DNA of 64,000 nt, taken from an uncultured Sulfitobacter sp. (GTDB taxonomy: Bacteria > Pseudomonadota > Alphaproteobacteria > Rhodobacterales > Rhodobacteraceae). Where the stretch lies: contig NZ_CANMQS010000002.1 of assembly GCF_947500075.1 (NCBI RefSeq), positions 868,001-932,000 of the forward strand, written 5' to 3'. Below are positions 1 to 9,579 of this stretch, one piece after another. The translations under genes and the position numbers were made by a program. Numbering within the stretch: the first letter of the stretch is position 1; every line of letters begins with the position of its first letter. The notes under the pieces are model-generated. The model was not told where the DNA came from. It was given only the letters and a program-made list of their open reading frames with translations, and did no database searches.

Positions 1-632
1 CGCGGATTGGCAAAGGTCTTGCCGCCCCGTTCGGTCTGTCGCCTGTTCAGCGCCTCGAAATCCGCGTGGCTCATATAGACTTCGCCGCGCACTTCCAGCA
101 CCTCCGGCGCACCTGTGATCTCGGCCGGGATATCGGTAATCGTGCGCGCGTTGGCGGTCACGTTCTCTCCCACGGCGCCATCCCCACGGGTGGCGGCCTG
201 CACCAGACGGCCCTGTTCGTACCGCAGGGACAGCGAAAGCCCGTCGATTTTCGGTTCAGCGGTGAAAGCCAGGGGCGCATCGGCGGACAATCCCAGGTAT
301 TTGCGGACCCGCCCGTCAAATTCCTGCACATCCTCCGCATCAAAAGCATTCGACAGCGACAGCATCGCAACAGCATGGGTGACCTTGGTGAAACCGTCCG
401 AGGGGGCAGCACCCACCTGATCGGTCGGACTGTCATCGCGTTTGAGGTCAGGGAACCGCGCTTCAATCGCCGCATTCCGGCGTTTGAGCGCGTCATAGCC
501 TGCGTCATCCATCGCCGGGGCATCTTCGGCATGATAGGCCGTATTTGCCTTGGCCAGAACATCCGCCAGCCGCGCCAGCTCTGCCCGCGCTTCCGCTTCG
601 CTCAGCTTTTCGACTGCGATTTCAGCTGTCAC
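1..632 (-). CDS. ligA: NAD-dependent DNA ligase LigA, N-terminal part (cut by window edge)
   Basis: This is the amino-terminal ~210 residues of LigA, which seals nicks in replication and repair using NAD+. The start is GTG at 632, preceded by AGGGAG/GGGGCAGGG-type purine runs; the upstream GTG at 634 runs straight into TGA. Visible family features are the Ia-domain region near residues 10-60, a SLSNAF stretch, and the adenylation motif EPKIDG carrying the nucleophilic lysine near residue 125. The remaining nucleotidyltransferase, OB, zinc-finger and BRCT parts lie outside the window. It is transcribed in the same direction as ctrA, with an 81-bp gap. Identity is firm from the motifs. Confidence 0.95.
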   Translation of the reverse strand, partial: MTAEIAVEKLSEAEARAELARLADVLAKANTAYHAEDAPAMDDAGYDALKRRNAAIEARFPDLKRDDSPTDQVGAAPSDGFTKVTHAVAMLSLSNAFDAEDVQEFDGRVRKYLGLSADAPLAFTAEPKIDGLSLSLRYEQGRLVQAATRGDGAVGENVTANARTITDIPAEITGAPEVLEVRGEVYMSHADFEALNRRQTERGGKTFANP

Positions 633-713
633 ACGCCCTGCCCCCGCCTGCTCCCTTGCACCGCCTAGATAGGCCGCGCCAAGGGTCAGGTCTAGCAGAT
701 TTCAGCGTGGGAC

Positions 714-1421
714 TTAGGCAGAAGCAACCAGATCGAGTGCTGCCGGTTCCGGATCGCGCAGCACATAGCCCCGTCCCCAGACCGTTTCGATATAGTTCTC
801 TCCCCCCGTCGCGGCAGAGAGTTTCTTGCGCAGCTTGCAGATGAACACATCGATGATTTTCAGTTCCGGTTCATCCATGCCGCCATAAAGGTGGTTGAGG
901 AACATTTCCTTGGTCAATGTGGTCCCCTTGCGCAGCGACAAAAGCTCCAGCATCTGGTATTCTTTGCCGGTCAAATGCACGGTCTGGTTGTCCACGCTGA
1001 CCGTCTTGGCATCAAGGTTGACAGCGATCTGTCCGGTTTCGATGACAGATTGAGAATGCCCTTTCGACCGCCTGATGATCGCATGGATTCGCGCCACCAG
1101 TTCTTCCCGATGGAAAGGCTTGGTCAGATAATCATCGGCACCAAAGCCAAATCCCTTGATCTTGTTTTCAGTGTCATCCGACCCCGAAAGGATCAGAATG
1201 GGCGTTTCAATCCGGCTGAGCCGCAGCTGCCGAAGCACCTCATGCCCGTTCATATCAGGCAGATCGAGGTCCAGAAGGATCAAATCGTAATCATATAGCT
1301 TTGCCAGATCGATCCCTTCCTCCCCCAGATCCGTCGCATAGACGTTGAGGTTGGCATGGGTCAGCATCAACTCGATGCTGCGGGAGGTGGTGGGATCATC
1401 TTCGACGAGTAGTACACGCAT
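714..1421 (-). CDS. ctrA: Cell-cycle response regulator CtrA
   Basis: OmpR-family DNA-binding response regulator of 235 residues, the master regulator of cell cycle, motility and gene-transfer-agent genes in alphaproteobacteria. The receiver domain (residues 1-120) has the acidic pocket VEDD (6-9), phospho-acceptor D51 in [11 protein letters not shown] and the conserved lysine in LTKPF. The winged-helix domain (about 125-230) ends with the [10 protein letters not shown] signature. I chose the ATG at 1421 (MRVLLVEDD) because CtrA proteins begin exactly there; an in-frame ATG eight codons upstream (1445) is possible. It lies downstream of sciP on the same strand, and the intergenic region carries a CtrA-like box, consistent with autoregulation. 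Confidence 0.95.
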   Translation of the reverse strand: MRVLLVEDDPTTSRSIELMLTHANLNVYATDLGEEGIDLAKLYDYDLILLDLDLPDMNGHEVLRQLRLSRIETPILILSGSDDTENKIKGFGFGADDYLTKPFHREELVARIHAIIRRSKGHSQSVIETGQIAVNLDAKTVSVDNQTVHLTGKEYQMLELLSLRKGTTLTKEMFLNHLYGGMDEPELKIIDVFICKLRKKLSAATGGENYIETVWGRGYVLRDPEPAALDLVASA

Positions 1422-1476
1422 AGTCTTCTCCGAGGTCGGGGTCATTGGTGTCGCTCAGGATCGTGACCAAAAAAGG

Positions 1477-1491
1477 TTAACCACCCGTTAC
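1477..1491. promoter_or_regulatory. CtrA-type binding box (TTAA-N7-TTAC)
   Basis: TTAA, seven bases, then TTAC, located 56-70 bp upstream of the ctrA start. The CtrA consensus is TTAA-N7-TTAA, so seven of eight specified bases match. Its place in front of ctrA itself fits the known autoregulation of ctrA; binding here is inferred. Confidence 0.55.
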
Positions 1492-1513
1492 TGATGTTTA
1501 CCTTTTTATCAGA

Positions 1514-1536
1514 ACAACTTTAAGTTGTCCACAACT
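1514..1536. repeat. Triple half-site inverted repeat between sciP and ctrA
   Basis: ACAACTT-T-AAGTTGT is a perfect 7-bp inverted repeat (1514-1528). It is followed after two bases by another ACAACT (1531-1536), giving a second inverted pair AGTTGT-CC-ACAACT. It overlaps the sciP stop codon. The AT-rich arms and lack of a T-run argue against a terminator; an operator is more likely. The regulator is not known. Confidence 0.5.
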
Positions 1537-1822
1537 ACTCTGCTTTAGGTTGTCTATACTTTTGCAACATGGTGGCTTTCAGCGCCGCCTCCCCATGCTC
1601 GGTCACCGCGCGGACCCATTCAAAGAATTCCTCCTCCGAAATACCGTATCGGCTCAGCGCCTCTCCCTGGCTGATCAGACCATAGCCCACGCCCCGCACC
1701 ACGGCGGCTTTGCGCGATGCCACCCACCGCCGCGTGTCTGGCGGCGGCAGATCGGCCTGCGACATGATCGTGCCATCCGCCAGTGTCACGGATCGGGGGC
1801 CATCAACTTTCTTGAGATACAT
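1535..1822 (-). CDS. sciP: SciP-like CtrA inhibitor (DUF1153)
   Basis: Small helical protein of 95 residues of the DUF1153/SciP family. In Caulobacter SciP binds CtrA and stops it recruiting RNA polymerase. The family signature LADLPPPDTRRWV-type segment is present as QADLPPPDTRRW, followed by the helical HTH-like region (ISQGEALSRYGISEEEF). I chose ATG at 1822 (MYLKKVDGPRSV); ten further in-frame codons upstream to 1852 are possible but have no better ribosome site. It sits directly upstream of ctrA and divergent from mnmA, so regulator and inhibitor are genetic neighbours here. Confidence 0.88.
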   Translation of the reverse strand: MYLKKVDGPRSVTLADGTIMSQADLPPPDTRRWVASRKAAVVRGVGYGLISQGEALSRYGISEEEFFEWVRAVTEHGEAALKATMLQKYRQPKAE

Positions 1823-1898
1823 ATCTTCATCCCGGCTAAGGTCTGGCCACATTGACCTTTTTGGCTTAATGCCCCGTGAAGCTCCCCCTTGTGAGTGA

Positions 1899-1913
1899 AT
1901 AGGATTTTCCTAT
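1899..1913. repeat. Short inverted repeat in the sciP/mnmA divergent promoter
   Basis: ATAGGA-TTT-TCCTAT, perfect 6-bp arms, lies between the divergent starts of sciP (1822) and mnmA (1956). It may be an operator or promoter-proximal hairpin; nothing else supports a function. Confidence 0.35.
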
Positions 1914-1955
1914 ATTTCCACCAAACCACCTCGCTTATCCCCGTCGGAGACGTGC

Positions 1956-3098
1956 ATGCCCCTCGATCAGACACCGCCGCTGAACTCTCTCGGCTTTGCC
2001 AAGGCCCCTGCCGACACCCGGGTGGTTGTGGCCATGTCCGGCGGCGTGGACAGCTCCGTCGTGGCTGCGATGCTGGCCGAGGAAGGCTATGATGTGGTCG
2101 GCGTCACGCTGCAGCTTTATGACCATGGAGCGGCACTGGCCAAGAAAGGCGCGTGCTGCGCCGGCATCGACATCCACGATGCGCGCCGGGTCGCCGAAGA
2201 CATGGGGTTTCCACACTACGTGCTGGATTACGAAAACGTCTTCAAAGACGCCGTGATCGATGAATTCGCGGACAGCTACCTTGCGGGGGCAACCCCCGTC
2301 CCCTGCATCCGCTGCAATGAACGGGTGAAATTCAAGGACCTGCTGGAAACGGCAAAGGATCTCGACGCGGACTGCATGGCCACGGGGCATTACATCCAGC
2401 GCAAGATAGGTGCAGGCGGCGCAGAACTCCATTCTGCGGCTGATGCGTCACGTGATCAAAGCTACTTCCTGTTTTCCACCACACCGGAACAACTCGCCTT
2501 CCTGCGATTCCCTCTGGGCCACCTGCCCAGCAAGGACGACACCCGCGCGCTGGCTGCCAAATACGGGCTCAGCGTCGCGATGAAACCTGACAGCCAGGAC
2601 ATCTGCTTTGTGCCCAACGGCGATTACGCCAGCGTGATCCGCAAACTGCGCCCGGAGGCGGCTGACCCCGGTGACATCGTCGACACCGATGGCAACATCC
2701 TCGCCCAGCACGAGGGTGTCATCCACTACACCATCGGCCAACGCCGGGGCCTTGGCATCGGTGGCCTTGCCGACCCACTTTATGTGGTCAAACTCGACGC
2801 GGACAAAAAACAAGTGATCGTCGGCCCCAAATCCATGCTCGCCACCCGCAACGTGCCCGTGCGCGAAATCAACTGGCTGGGAGATGCCCCCTTGACGTCC
2901 CAGGACGAATGGCACCTCAGCGTGAAGGTCCGCTCCACCCGCCCCCCGCGCGACGCCATCCTGCGTCCGATCACCGACACCACCGCGACTGTCGAACTCC
3001 TGACGCCCGAAGAAGGCATCTCCCCCGGTCAGGCCTGCGTGTTCTACGACACCGAAAGCACACGCATCTTCGGCGGCGGCTGGATTCACAAAGGCTGA
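1956..3098 (+). CDS. mnmA: tRNA-specific 2-thiouridylase MnmA
   Basis: ATP-dependent enzyme of 380 residues that thiolates U34 of tRNA-Lys, -Glu and -Gln. The PP-loop SGGVDS is at residues 28-33, the catalytic cysteine C120 in [11 protein letters not shown], and the partner cysteine C217 in [19 protein letters not shown] marks the central domain, and the carboxy end forms the usual beta-barrel. The start at 1956 has GGAG six bases upstream. It is divergent from sciP. An element of the dispersed palindrome family follows its stop codon and may end the transcript. Confidence 0.96.
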   Translation: MPLDQTPPLNSLGFAKAPADTRVVVAMSGGVDSSVVAAMLAEEGYDVVGVTLQLYDHGAALAKKGACCAGIDIHDARRVAEDMGFPHYVLDYENVFKDAVIDEFADSYLAGATPVPCIRCNERVKFKDLLETAKDLDADCMATGHYIQRKIGAGGAELHSAADASRDQSYFLFSTTPEQLAFLRFPLGHLPSKDDTRALAAKYGLSVAMKPDSQDICFVPNGDYASVIRKLRPEAADPGDIVDTDGNILAQHEGVIHYTIGQRRGLGIGGLADPLYVVKLDADKKQVIVGPKSMLATRNVPVREINWLGDAPLTSQDEWHLSVKVRSTRPPRDAILRPITDTTATVELLTPEEGISPGQACVFYDTESTRIFGGGWIHKG

Positions 3099-3100
3099 TC

Positions 3101-3176
3101 CAAACGCCCCCTTCCCCTTCCAAATGGCTCAAAAAACCCGGAGAGTTTGAGAGGCAGCGCCTCTCATCCAAAAAAT
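3101..3176. repeat. Dispersed palindromic element, copy 1 (downstream of mnmA)
   Basis: Begins three bases after the mnmA stop. The stretch from CAAACGCCC through CCCCTTCCAAATGGCTC to AAAAAACCC closely matches the left end of the long palindrome found after the MobA-like gene (40850-40890). It then contains a perfect 7-bp hairpin, GAGAGGC-AGC-GCCTCTC (3149-3165). The copy looks like one half of that element with a different inner stem. Confidence 0.6.
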
Positions 3177-3209
3177 AGAATCATGTCGCGCTTAAGTGCG
3201 TCCGCGCCA

Positions 3210-4361
3210 TCACATGCGGCGCAGAACCGCGCGCGCCGCCCGCAAACCGGGCGCCTCTCCCCCCAGCCCCAGCCGGTCCATCGTCACGGCCATCGCATCC
3301 CATTGCGCATCAGGTGCCTCCAACACACCCAGCACCCCATTAGCGATCAACCCCGGCTGACACCGGTTGCCAATGAACTCCGGGACCACCCGTGTCTCCG
3401 ACACCAGATTGACCAGCGTCACCGTATCCACCTTCACCATCCGCCCGATGATCTGCCGGCTGAGCCAGTTCATATCATAGGCAATCACCATCGGCGTTCC
3501 CGCTGCCGCCAGTTCCAGCGACACCGTGCCGGAGGCCGCCAAGGCCACATCCGCCGCGCCAAACGCCGCGCGTTTCAAGGGCGCAAAGGTCTCCCCCGGC
3601 ATCTTGCCGGGATCCAGCACCAGCGGTGTGCCGGGCCAATCTGCTGTCACTTCTGCAACCAACTCCGCCACCGGGGCCGCCGCAGGCACCACAATGCGCA
3701 GGTCTGGCTTTTTTTTCACCAACCGCGCCACCGCCGCCCCGAACACCGGGGCCAGACGCGACACCTCGCTGCGCCGCGATCCCGGCAGGACCAGCAGCAG
3801 GGGCGCATCTCCGATCCCGCTCTGTGCCCGGAACGCGGCAACACCCTCTGCGCTGGCTTGCGGTTCCGCCACCACCGGATGACCCACAAAATCGCACTCC
3901 ATCCCGGCCGCTTCCATATAGGGCGGCTCGAACGGAAACAGCGCCAGCACATGATCAACCCAGCGCGCCATCTTCGCCGCCCGACCCGTACGCCAGGCCC
4001 AGACCGTTGGTGCCACATAATGCACAATGCGCAGGGAGGACGCCGCGCGGACGATTTTCGCCACCCGGAGGGAGAAGTCAGGACTGTCGATGGTGATCAG
4101 CACATCCGGCTGCATCTCCAGCACCGCCTGTGCCGTCTGCGCAATCCGTGCTTTGAGTGCGCGATACTTCGGCAGGATTTCCGCCAGCCCCATCACGCTG
4201 AGTTCCGACATGTCAAAGCGGCTTGTCAGCCCCTGAGCGGCCATCTCAGGCCCGCCAATCCCTTCAAAGGACACATCGGGGTGCAGCGCCTTCAGCCCCG
4301 CCATCAACGCCCCTCCCAGCCGGTCGCCCGAAGGCTCTCCCGCAAGGATGAAAACCTTCAC
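3210..4361 (-). CDS. lpxB: Lipid-A-disaccharide synthase LpxB
   Basis: GT19 glycosyltransferase of 383 residues that joins 2,3-diacylglucosamine-1-phosphate and its UDP form to make lipid A disaccharide at the inner-membrane face. The amino end MKVFILAGEPSGDRLG is the family hallmark. FVGHPV and LPGSRRSEV are the conserved GT-B motifs around the active site, and the TPMVIAYDMN region is the acceptor end. The start overlaps the lpxI stop by four bases, so translation is probably coupled. It is the last gene of the bamA-ompH-fabZ-lpxA-lpxI-lpxB run. Confidence 0.96.
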   Translation of the reverse strand: MKVFILAGEPSGDRLGGALMAGLKALHPDVSFEGIGGPEMAAQGLTSRFDMSELSVMGLAEILPKYRALKARIAQTAQAVLEMQPDVLITIDSPDFSLRVAKIVRAASSLRIVHYVAPTVWAWRTGRAAKMARWVDHVLALFPFEPPYMEAAGMECDFVGHPVVAEPQASAEGVAAFRAQSGIGDAPLLLVLPGSRRSEVSRLAPVFGAAVARLVKKKPDLRIVVPAAAPVAELVAEVTADWPGTPLVLDPGKMPGETFAPLKRAAFGAADVALAASGTVSLELAAAGTPMVIAYDMNWLSRQIIGRMVKVDTVTLVNLVSETRVVPEFIGNRCQPGLIANGVLGVLEAPDAQWDAMAVTMDRLGLGGEAPGLRAARAVLRRM

Positions 4362-5158
4362 CCCTCGCCCCCGCGCCGGGACCAGAGGACCAGACCCAGA
4401 TCATCCGCCAATTGCGCGCAGCGGTCGGAATCGAGGATGATCACATCGCCCGCATCCACAATCACCCCTGCCAGCCCCGCTTCATGGGCGGCCGTGATGG
4501 TATTGGGGCCAATGGTCGGCATGTCGATCTCTCGGATCTGCCCGTCTTTGGGGCCTTTGCACAGAATGGCATTCGCGGTGCGCGCCACAGGCGGCAGGGT
4601 GGACAGCAGGTGATCCGTGCCGCCCATCGTTTCAACCCCCAGAACCTGCTCCTTGCCAATCACGCAAGCCTGCCCGATATCAAGCGGCGCCAGCCCGGCC
4701 AGCACCGCTTCGCCCCGCGCGGCATCCCGGCGCATCTGCGCATCGGGCCAGGCCTCAGACAGGACACCGGGCGGCGCGACAAGATCGGGCACAAGTTGAT
4801 CCGCCGCGATCACGGAAAAACCCGTCTGCTCGAAAATCTCCTTGAGGATCTGCAACGCCCCATTGTCCCCTGCCGCCAGCGCCTTCTGGAACAGCGGCAC
4901 CAGTGCCATCGTCTCCGTATCCAGTTTTGACGGGTCGAGCTGAGGGCGGTCGATCCCGCCACAGAAACACACCTGTGTCACACCAAGTTCGCCCAATTGC
5001 ACCAAGAGCGTGCCCAGCGTCTCCAGCCGGAATGTCAGATCAGCGGTCAACCCTTCCGGATCGACGCCTTCATAGGCGCACACCAACGGTGGGACATCCT
5101 GTGCTTCCGCCACCTCGCTGGGCAGATGCCCGCGCCCTGCAATCAGCGCCAGCGTCAT
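4358..5158 (-). CDS. lpxI: UDP-2,3-diacylglucosamine pyrophosphatase LpxI
   Basis: Protein of 266 residues of the DUF1009/LpxI family, which hydrolyses UDP-2,3-diacylglucosamine to lipid X. Alphaproteobacteria use it in place of LpxH. The amino end [17 protein letters not shown] and the DMPTIGPNTI segment near the carboxy end are typical of the family. It sits between lpxA and lpxB, overlapping each by four bases (ATGA junctions), as expected for the step between acylation and disaccharide formation. Confidence 0.93.
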   Translation of the reverse strand: MTLALIAGRGHLPSEVAEAQDVPPLVCAYEGVDPEGLTADLTFRLETLGTLLVQLGELGVTQVCFCGGIDRPQLDPSKLDTETMALVPLFQKALAAGDNGALQILKEIFEQTGFSVIAADQLVPDLVAPPGVLSEAWPDAQMRRDAARGEAVLAGLAPLDIGQACVIGKEQVLGVETMGGTDHLLSTLPPVARTANAILCKGPKDGQIREIDMPTIGPNTITAAHEAGLAGVIVDAGDVIILDSDRCAQLADDLGLVLWSRRGGEG

Positions 5159-5937
5159 TTCGGCGTCAGGAAATGGCGGCCTGTGTCGGCCATGATAAAG
5201 TCGACGATTTCATGCACATAGGTGCTGGAGGTTTCATCGCGCAGCCGCTGCGCGCGGTCGTGAAATGTGCCTTCCCCCTGTGCCAGCATCTGAAATGCCG
5301 CACGCAGTGCGGTGATGTCCGACCTTGCCACGCCGCGCCGTTTCAAACCAACAAGGTTCAACCCGTCCAGATCGCCCCGTGGGGCCTGCACCAACCCGTA
5401 GGGAATGACATCATTGGTCACCATCGTCACCGCGCCAATGATCGCGCCATGGCCCACACGCACCCATTGGTGAATGCCCGACAGCCCGCCGATGATCACA
5501 TCATCCTCAATCACGCAATGCCCCGCCACAGCAGCGGAGTTCACCACAATCACCCGGTCCCCGATGATCGCATCATGGGCAATGTGACAGCCTGCCATGA
5601 ACAATCCATCGTCGCCCACCCGCGTCACCCCGCCACCACCTTCGGTGCCGCAGTTCATCGTGACATGCTCACGGATACGGTTGCGCGCGCCAATCACCAA
5701 CTGGCTGGCTTCGCCTTTGAATTTCAGGTCCTGCGGGATCTCGCCAATCACTGCGAAGGAGAAAATCACCGTCCCCTCGCCGACCTCTGTCCTCCCGGTC
5801 ACCACAACATGGCTTTTCAGAACCACATCCGCCTTCAACACCACCTCAGCCCCGACCACACAGAACGGGCCCACCTGCGCGGTGGGATCAATCTGTGCGC
5901 CGTCTTCAATCACGGCAGAGGGGTGGATGTTGCTCAT
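5155..5937 (-). CDS. lpxA: UDP-N-acetylglucosamine acyltransferase LpxA
   Basis: First committed enzyme of lipid A synthesis, 260 residues. It moves a 3-hydroxyacyl chain from ACP to UDP-GlcNAc. Left-handed beta-helix hexapeptide repeats run from [14 protein letters not shown] through [13 protein letters not shown] to [16 protein letters not shown]. The catalytic histidine lies in the MAGCHIAHD segment. The carboxy-terminal helical domain (about 190-260) follows the [11 protein letters not shown] motif. It overlaps fabZ and lpxI by four bases each. Confidence 0.96.
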   Translation of the reverse strand: MSNIHPSAVIEDGAQIDPTAQVGPFCVVGAEVVLKADVVLKSHVVVTGRTEVGEGTVIFSFAVIGEIPQDLKFKGEASQLVIGARNRIREHVTMNCGTEGGGGVTRVGDDGLFMAGCHIAHDAIIGDRVIVVNSAAVAGHCVIEDDVIIGGLSGIHQWVRVGHGAIIGAVTMVTNDVIPYGLVQAPRGDLDGLNLVGLKRRGVARSDITALRAAFQMLAQGEGTFHDRAQRLRDETSSTYVHEIVDFIMADTGRHFLTPK

Positions 5938-6404
5938 GCGTCGGCCTTGGGCAGATCAAGCATCGCCATGAATTCAGCCTCTGCGGCCATCTCACCCTCA
6001 ACCGTCGCCACGCCAGAGAAGCGCCAGACCTTGCCGCCGGGTTTGCCACGCAGCGTCGTCAGATCCATCCGCAGCACATCGCCGGGGATCACCTTGCGGC
6101 GGAATTTGCACTTATCAATCGACATGAAGTAGATCAGCATATTCGTATCCAGCTGATCCAGCGCCACGCCGATCATCACCCCCGCCGTCTGGGCCATCGC
6201 CTCCACAATGGTCACACCGGGCATGATGGGGGATCCGGGGAAATGCCCCTGAAAATGCGGCTCGTTCATGGTGACGTTCTTGTAACCCACAGCAGATTGC
6301 GTGCCGTTGATCTCCTCCACCTTGTCGACCAGCAGGAAGGGATAGCGGTGCGGCAGGATGCGCTGAATGGTCAGGATATCGGCGCGCTTCAAATCTTCGG
6401 TCAT
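5934..6404 (-). CDS. fabZ: 3-hydroxyacyl-ACP dehydratase FabZ
   Basis: Hot-dog-fold dehydratase of fatty-acid elongation, 156 residues. The signature [14 protein letters not shown] is near the amino end. The active-site histidine is in [15 protein letters not shown] and the catalytic glutamate in [15 protein letters not shown] at 6404 ([10 protein letters not shown]) is chosen because AAGGA stands eight bases upstream; a longer reading to 6446 has no such site. It shares 3-hydroxyacyl-ACP with LpxA, which explains its place in the lpx operon. Confidence 0.95.
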   Translation of the reverse strand: MTEDLKRADILTIQRILPHRYPFLLVDKVEEINGTQSAVGYKNVTMNEPHFQGHFPGSPIMPGVTIVEAMAQTAGVMIGVALDQLDTNMLIYFMSIDKCKFRRKVIPGDVLRMDLTTLRGKPGGKVWRFSGVATVEGEMAAEAEFMAMLDLPKADA

Positions 6405-6470
6405 GGGTCGGTCCTTAGCGGATATTTCACCCCAAGGGGCTACCAAGTTGCGCCGCCTGCGGCAAGCAGA

Positions 6471-7067
6471 TCAGCGGTCCTGCGTGGGTTCCCGGGGCGG
6501 CAGCGTGGTATTGAGCAGGGCAATCGCATCATCGGTGATATCAATCGCGTTGGCGCTGACAAAGACCGACCGTCGCTCAAGGATCACCGCAGCACCCGCG
6601 TCCCGCATCAGGCGTTCCAACACAGGAGCGGCCGCGTTCAGGAACACTTCGCGCTGATCTTCCAGCATGGTGTTGATCGCCCGGCCCTTGTCCGCTTGCG
6701 CCCGGCGGATTTCCTGAACCTTTTCATCAAAGGCATTGGCAAGCTCCCGGAAGTCTTCCGGGGACAGTTCCGCACGCTTTTCGGTCAGTTCCCGCTCTTC
6801 GGTCTCAAGCGCCGCTTCGATCTGGCGGTTTTCCGTGGCCAGCGCAGTGCTTTGCGCTTCGATCTGTTCAGCAACCCGGCGACCGAAGTCGCTCTCAACA
6901 AAGATCCGTTCGGAGTCTATCGTGAGCACCGGGCTGATGATGGTGCCGCGTTCAAACCCGATACCCGCACCTGTCGTCGCACCTGGCTGCTGTTGCGCAC
7001 CTGACTGATGCGCACCAGCCAAGGTCAGTGCCAGCGCCGTTGTCACAAGGGCCAAGGCCCGAGTCAT
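6471..7067 (-). CDS. OmpH/Skp-family periplasmic chaperone
   Basis: 198-residue secreted coiled-coil protein. A signal peptide (MTRALALVTTALALTLAGAHQ) is followed by a conserved strand with ILTIDSERIF-type spacing (SPVLTIDSERIFVESDFG). A long charged helical pair, rich in E, R and Q (about residues 65-150), precedes a strand VILERRSVFVSANAIDIT. That is the Skp 'tentacle' layout. It starts three bases after the bamA stop, the standard neighbourhood for the chaperone that delivers barrel proteins to Bam. Confidence 0.9.
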   Translation of the reverse strand: MTRALALVTTALALTLAGAHQSGAQQQPGATTGAGIGFERGTIISPVLTIDSERIFVESDFGRRVAEQIEAQSTALATENRQIEAALETEERELTEKRAELSPEDFRELANAFDEKVQEIRRAQADKGRAINTMLEDQREVFLNAAAPVLERLMRDAGAAVILERRSVFVSANAIDITDDAIALLNTTLPPREPTQDR

Positions 7068-7070
7068 GAC

Positions 7071-9395
7071 TTAAAACTCGGTGCGCAAGGTGACCTCAAA
7101 GCTCTGCTCCTCATCGAAGTCTTCGCTTTTCAGTGCTTTGGAGAAGTTAAACTGCAACGGTCCCAACGGTGTGTCCCAATAGACCGACACGCCCACAACG
7201 TGACGGAAAGATCCGCCCTCTCCCTGAATGTTGCCTCCATTCAGGTTCACATCGTCAAGGTCCCAAAGGTTGCCGACATCGTAGAAGACACCCCCCGTAA
7301 TCCCATACTCTTCCGGTAGGCCAATGGGGAACTGTGCGTCAAACCGTGCGACAACATAAAGATTACCCCCGAGCGGATCTGTTTCCGGGCCACTGGTGTC
7401 GCGGGGGCCGATCCCGCCGGGTTCAAACCCGCGGATGAAAGATGGGCCCAGCAGAAAACGATCAACAACGCGGTTGTTACCGCTGGACCAGGCCAATGCG
7501 CCCCCCTCAAGGGTTGCACGCAAGGTCAGTTCCTCGTTCAGGAACGTCCGCTCTCCGACAACTTTCGCAACTGTCTTGACATAGTTGGCGTCACCACCAA
7601 GACCTGCAAAATCCTGAGAGAATTCAAACAGAACACCAGAGGTTGGATCCAGACCACCCAACCGCGTGTCATAGGTGTAGGTATATCCGATTGAGGAGGA
7701 CAACTGCGCGCCCGCATCAATATCATCCTGCACCGTGTTGCCGTTCACAACGATGTCGCGACCGGTAACCTCAAGATTTTCAGCGGTATAGCGAAGCTGC
7801 AAACGCCCAAATTCGCTTACCGGGAAGGTTAGTGCGGGCTGGAAGATCAGCGTTTCGGTATCGTAGGTGGCGAATGAACTGTCCGTCTCTGAATAGCTCA
7901 GGTTAAGACCAAACGCGACATCACGACCAAGCAAACTGGGCTCTTCGAAAAAGACCCCATACCGCCGTGCGTCTTCGGCAGTTGATAGATCCAGACGAAG
8001 CCTCTGACCGCGCCCGAGAAAGTTATCTTCACGGAAACTGACCACGACACCAATGCCGTCGTTGTTCGAAAATGTCCCGCCAAAGGTCAATGCACCGGTG
8101 GGTTGTTCAACCACATCGACATCGACAACGACCTGTTCCTCGCTGCTGCCCTCGCGGGCGTTCACTTCGGCGGTCGAGAAGTAATCCAATGCACGAATGC
8201 GTTCCGCGGCCTGACGGATCTCACGCGGGTTGAATGGATCGCCCTCAACGCTGTCAAACTGACGTCGGACAACGCGGTCCAGCGTGGTTGTGTTGCCTTC
8301 AATATCGATGCGTTCAACGAAGACCCGCGGCCCCCGGCTGAGCACATAGGTGACATCCAGCGTCTGTGACCGTTCGTTCCGCTCAATCCGTGGTTCGACA
8401 CGCATGAAGTCGATGCCATCGCGGATGGCCTGACGTTCCAGCCGGGCAATGTCTGTTTCAACAAGCGTCGGTGAGTACACCACCCCTGAACGCACCTTGA
8501 CCAGGTCACGGTAGACCGCTGCATCAACGCCGTTCATCTCCGACACCAGGTTGATTTCGCCGAATTTGAACTGCTGACCTTCGGTGATGTTGTAGGAGAC
8601 GAAGAATCCATCCCTTTCTTCGGTCAACTCACTATTAACAGCTTCGGTGCGCATATCGATGTAGCCGCGCGACAGATAGAAATCCTGCAACAGCCGTTTA
8701 TCCGCCTCGACATTGCTTTCCACGAATGTGTCGCGTCGAATCAGACGGCGGAACAATCCTGCCTGCTTGGTGCCAAGAACACGGCGCAGACGGCGGTCAG
8801 AATAGACCCGATTGCCGACAAAGCTCAGCCGTTCGATCTCAACATTGTCGCCTTCGAATATTTCAAACACCAGGTCGACACGGTTCTGATCCCGGCGGAT
8901 GATCCGCGGTTGGACACGGGCGGCAATCCGACCGTCATTGCTATAGGCTTCAGCGATGGCGGCGGCATCTGTCTCGGCCTGTGATGGGTTAAAGACCCTG
9001 CGTTCACGCGAACCGGTCAATTGGGCCAACACATCGCTGTCAATGCGCCGGTTGCCTTCAAAACTGATCCGGTTGATCGTTGGCAGTTCCGTCACCGTGA
9101 TCACCAGCGTGCTGCCACGCGGTTCAATCGCGACGGTTTCAAACAGACCGGAGTTCTGCAGATTCTGGAAAGCGTCGTTTAATTGACCGCCCGTGACCGT
9201 CTGCCCGCGTCCGATTCCGGCACGCGCAAGGATCGCACTGTCGCCGATCCGGTTGTTGCCATTGATCTCAACGCTGTTGAATTGATAATCCTGCGCCCAA
9301 ACTGGCGCTGCTGGCGCCACCCAAGCCATTGACATCAATGCACAAACAGATGTGCTTCTGATCAAATTTCCAAAAAGAGTTTTCGTTGCCCGCAT
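7071..9395 (-). CDS. bamA: Outer-membrane protein assembly factor BamA
   Basis: Omp85 protein of about 774 residues that folds and inserts outer-membrane beta-barrels. A signal peptide is followed by QDYQFNSVEINGNNRIG, the first of five POTRA domains (to about residue 430). The 16-strand barrel follows, with lid-loop signature RGF (FIRGFEPGGIGPRD) and the motif RYTAENLEV. The protein ends in phenylalanine (LRTEF), the usual Bam recognition signal. I prefer ATG at 9395 (MRATKTLFGN); an in-frame ATG at 9428 cannot be excluded. A terminator at 9505-9533 lies upstream, so bamA probably has its own promoter. Confidence 0.95.
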   Translation of the reverse strand: MRATKTLFGNLIRSTSVCALMSMAWVAPAAPVWAQDYQFNSVEINGNNRIGDSAILARAGIGRGQTVTGGQLNDAFQNLQNSGLFETVAIEPRGSTLVITVTELPTINRISFEGNRRIDSDVLAQLTGSRERRVFNPSQAETDAAAIAEAYSNDGRIAARVQPRIIRRDQNRVDLVFEIFEGDNVEIERLSFVGNRVYSDRRLRRVLGTKQAGLFRRLIRRDTFVESNVEADKRLLQDFYLSRGYIDMRTEAVNSELTEERDGFFVSYNITEGQQFKFGEINLVSEMNGVDAAVYRDLVKVRSGVVYSPTLVETDIARLERQAIRDGIDFMRVEPRIERNERSQTLDVTYVLSRGPRVFVERIDIEGNTTTLDRVVRRQFDSVEGDPFNPREIRQAAERIRALDYFSTAEVNAREGSSEEQVVVDVDVVEQPTGALTFGGTFSNNDGIGVVVSFREDNFLGRGQRLRLDLSTAEDARRYGVFFEEPSLLGRDVAFGLNLSYSETDSSFATYDTETLIFQPALTFPVSEFGRLQLRYTAENLEVTGRDIVVNGNTVQDDIDAGAQLSSSIGYTYTYDTRLGGLDPTSGVLFEFSQDFAGLGGDANYVKTVAKVVGERTFLNEELTLRATLEGGALAWSSGNNRVVDRFLLGPSFIRGFEPGGIGPRDTSGPETDPLGGNLYVVARFDAQFPIGLPEEYGITGGVFYDVGNLWDLDDVNLNGGNIQGEGGSFRHVVGVSVYWDTPLGPLQFNFSKALKSEDFDEEQSFEVTLRTEF

Positions 9396-9504
9396 GGAAG
9401 GTTCACCGCCCCCGTTCCTCAGTCTCATGGTTTATACCCATTCTTAAGACACCATTTGCATCCTGAGTACGCAGGTTGCAGCAGTTTGTCAAAACCAAGA
9501 AAGC

Positions 9505-9533
9505 GAAAAACCCACTACATTCAGCAGTGGGTT
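9505..9533 (-). terminator. Rho-independent terminator of the 41-residue membrane peptide gene
   Basis: Perfect 8-bp stem AACCCACT/AGTGGGTT (9509-9516 and 9526-9533) with a 9-base loop. On the minus strand it is followed by TTTTT (9505-9509). It separates the small gene at 9580-9705 from bamA. Confidence 0.8.
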
Positions 9534-9579
9534 ACATCATTGAAACATCATGAAGTGGCGGTGGCGACCTGTGTACCCG

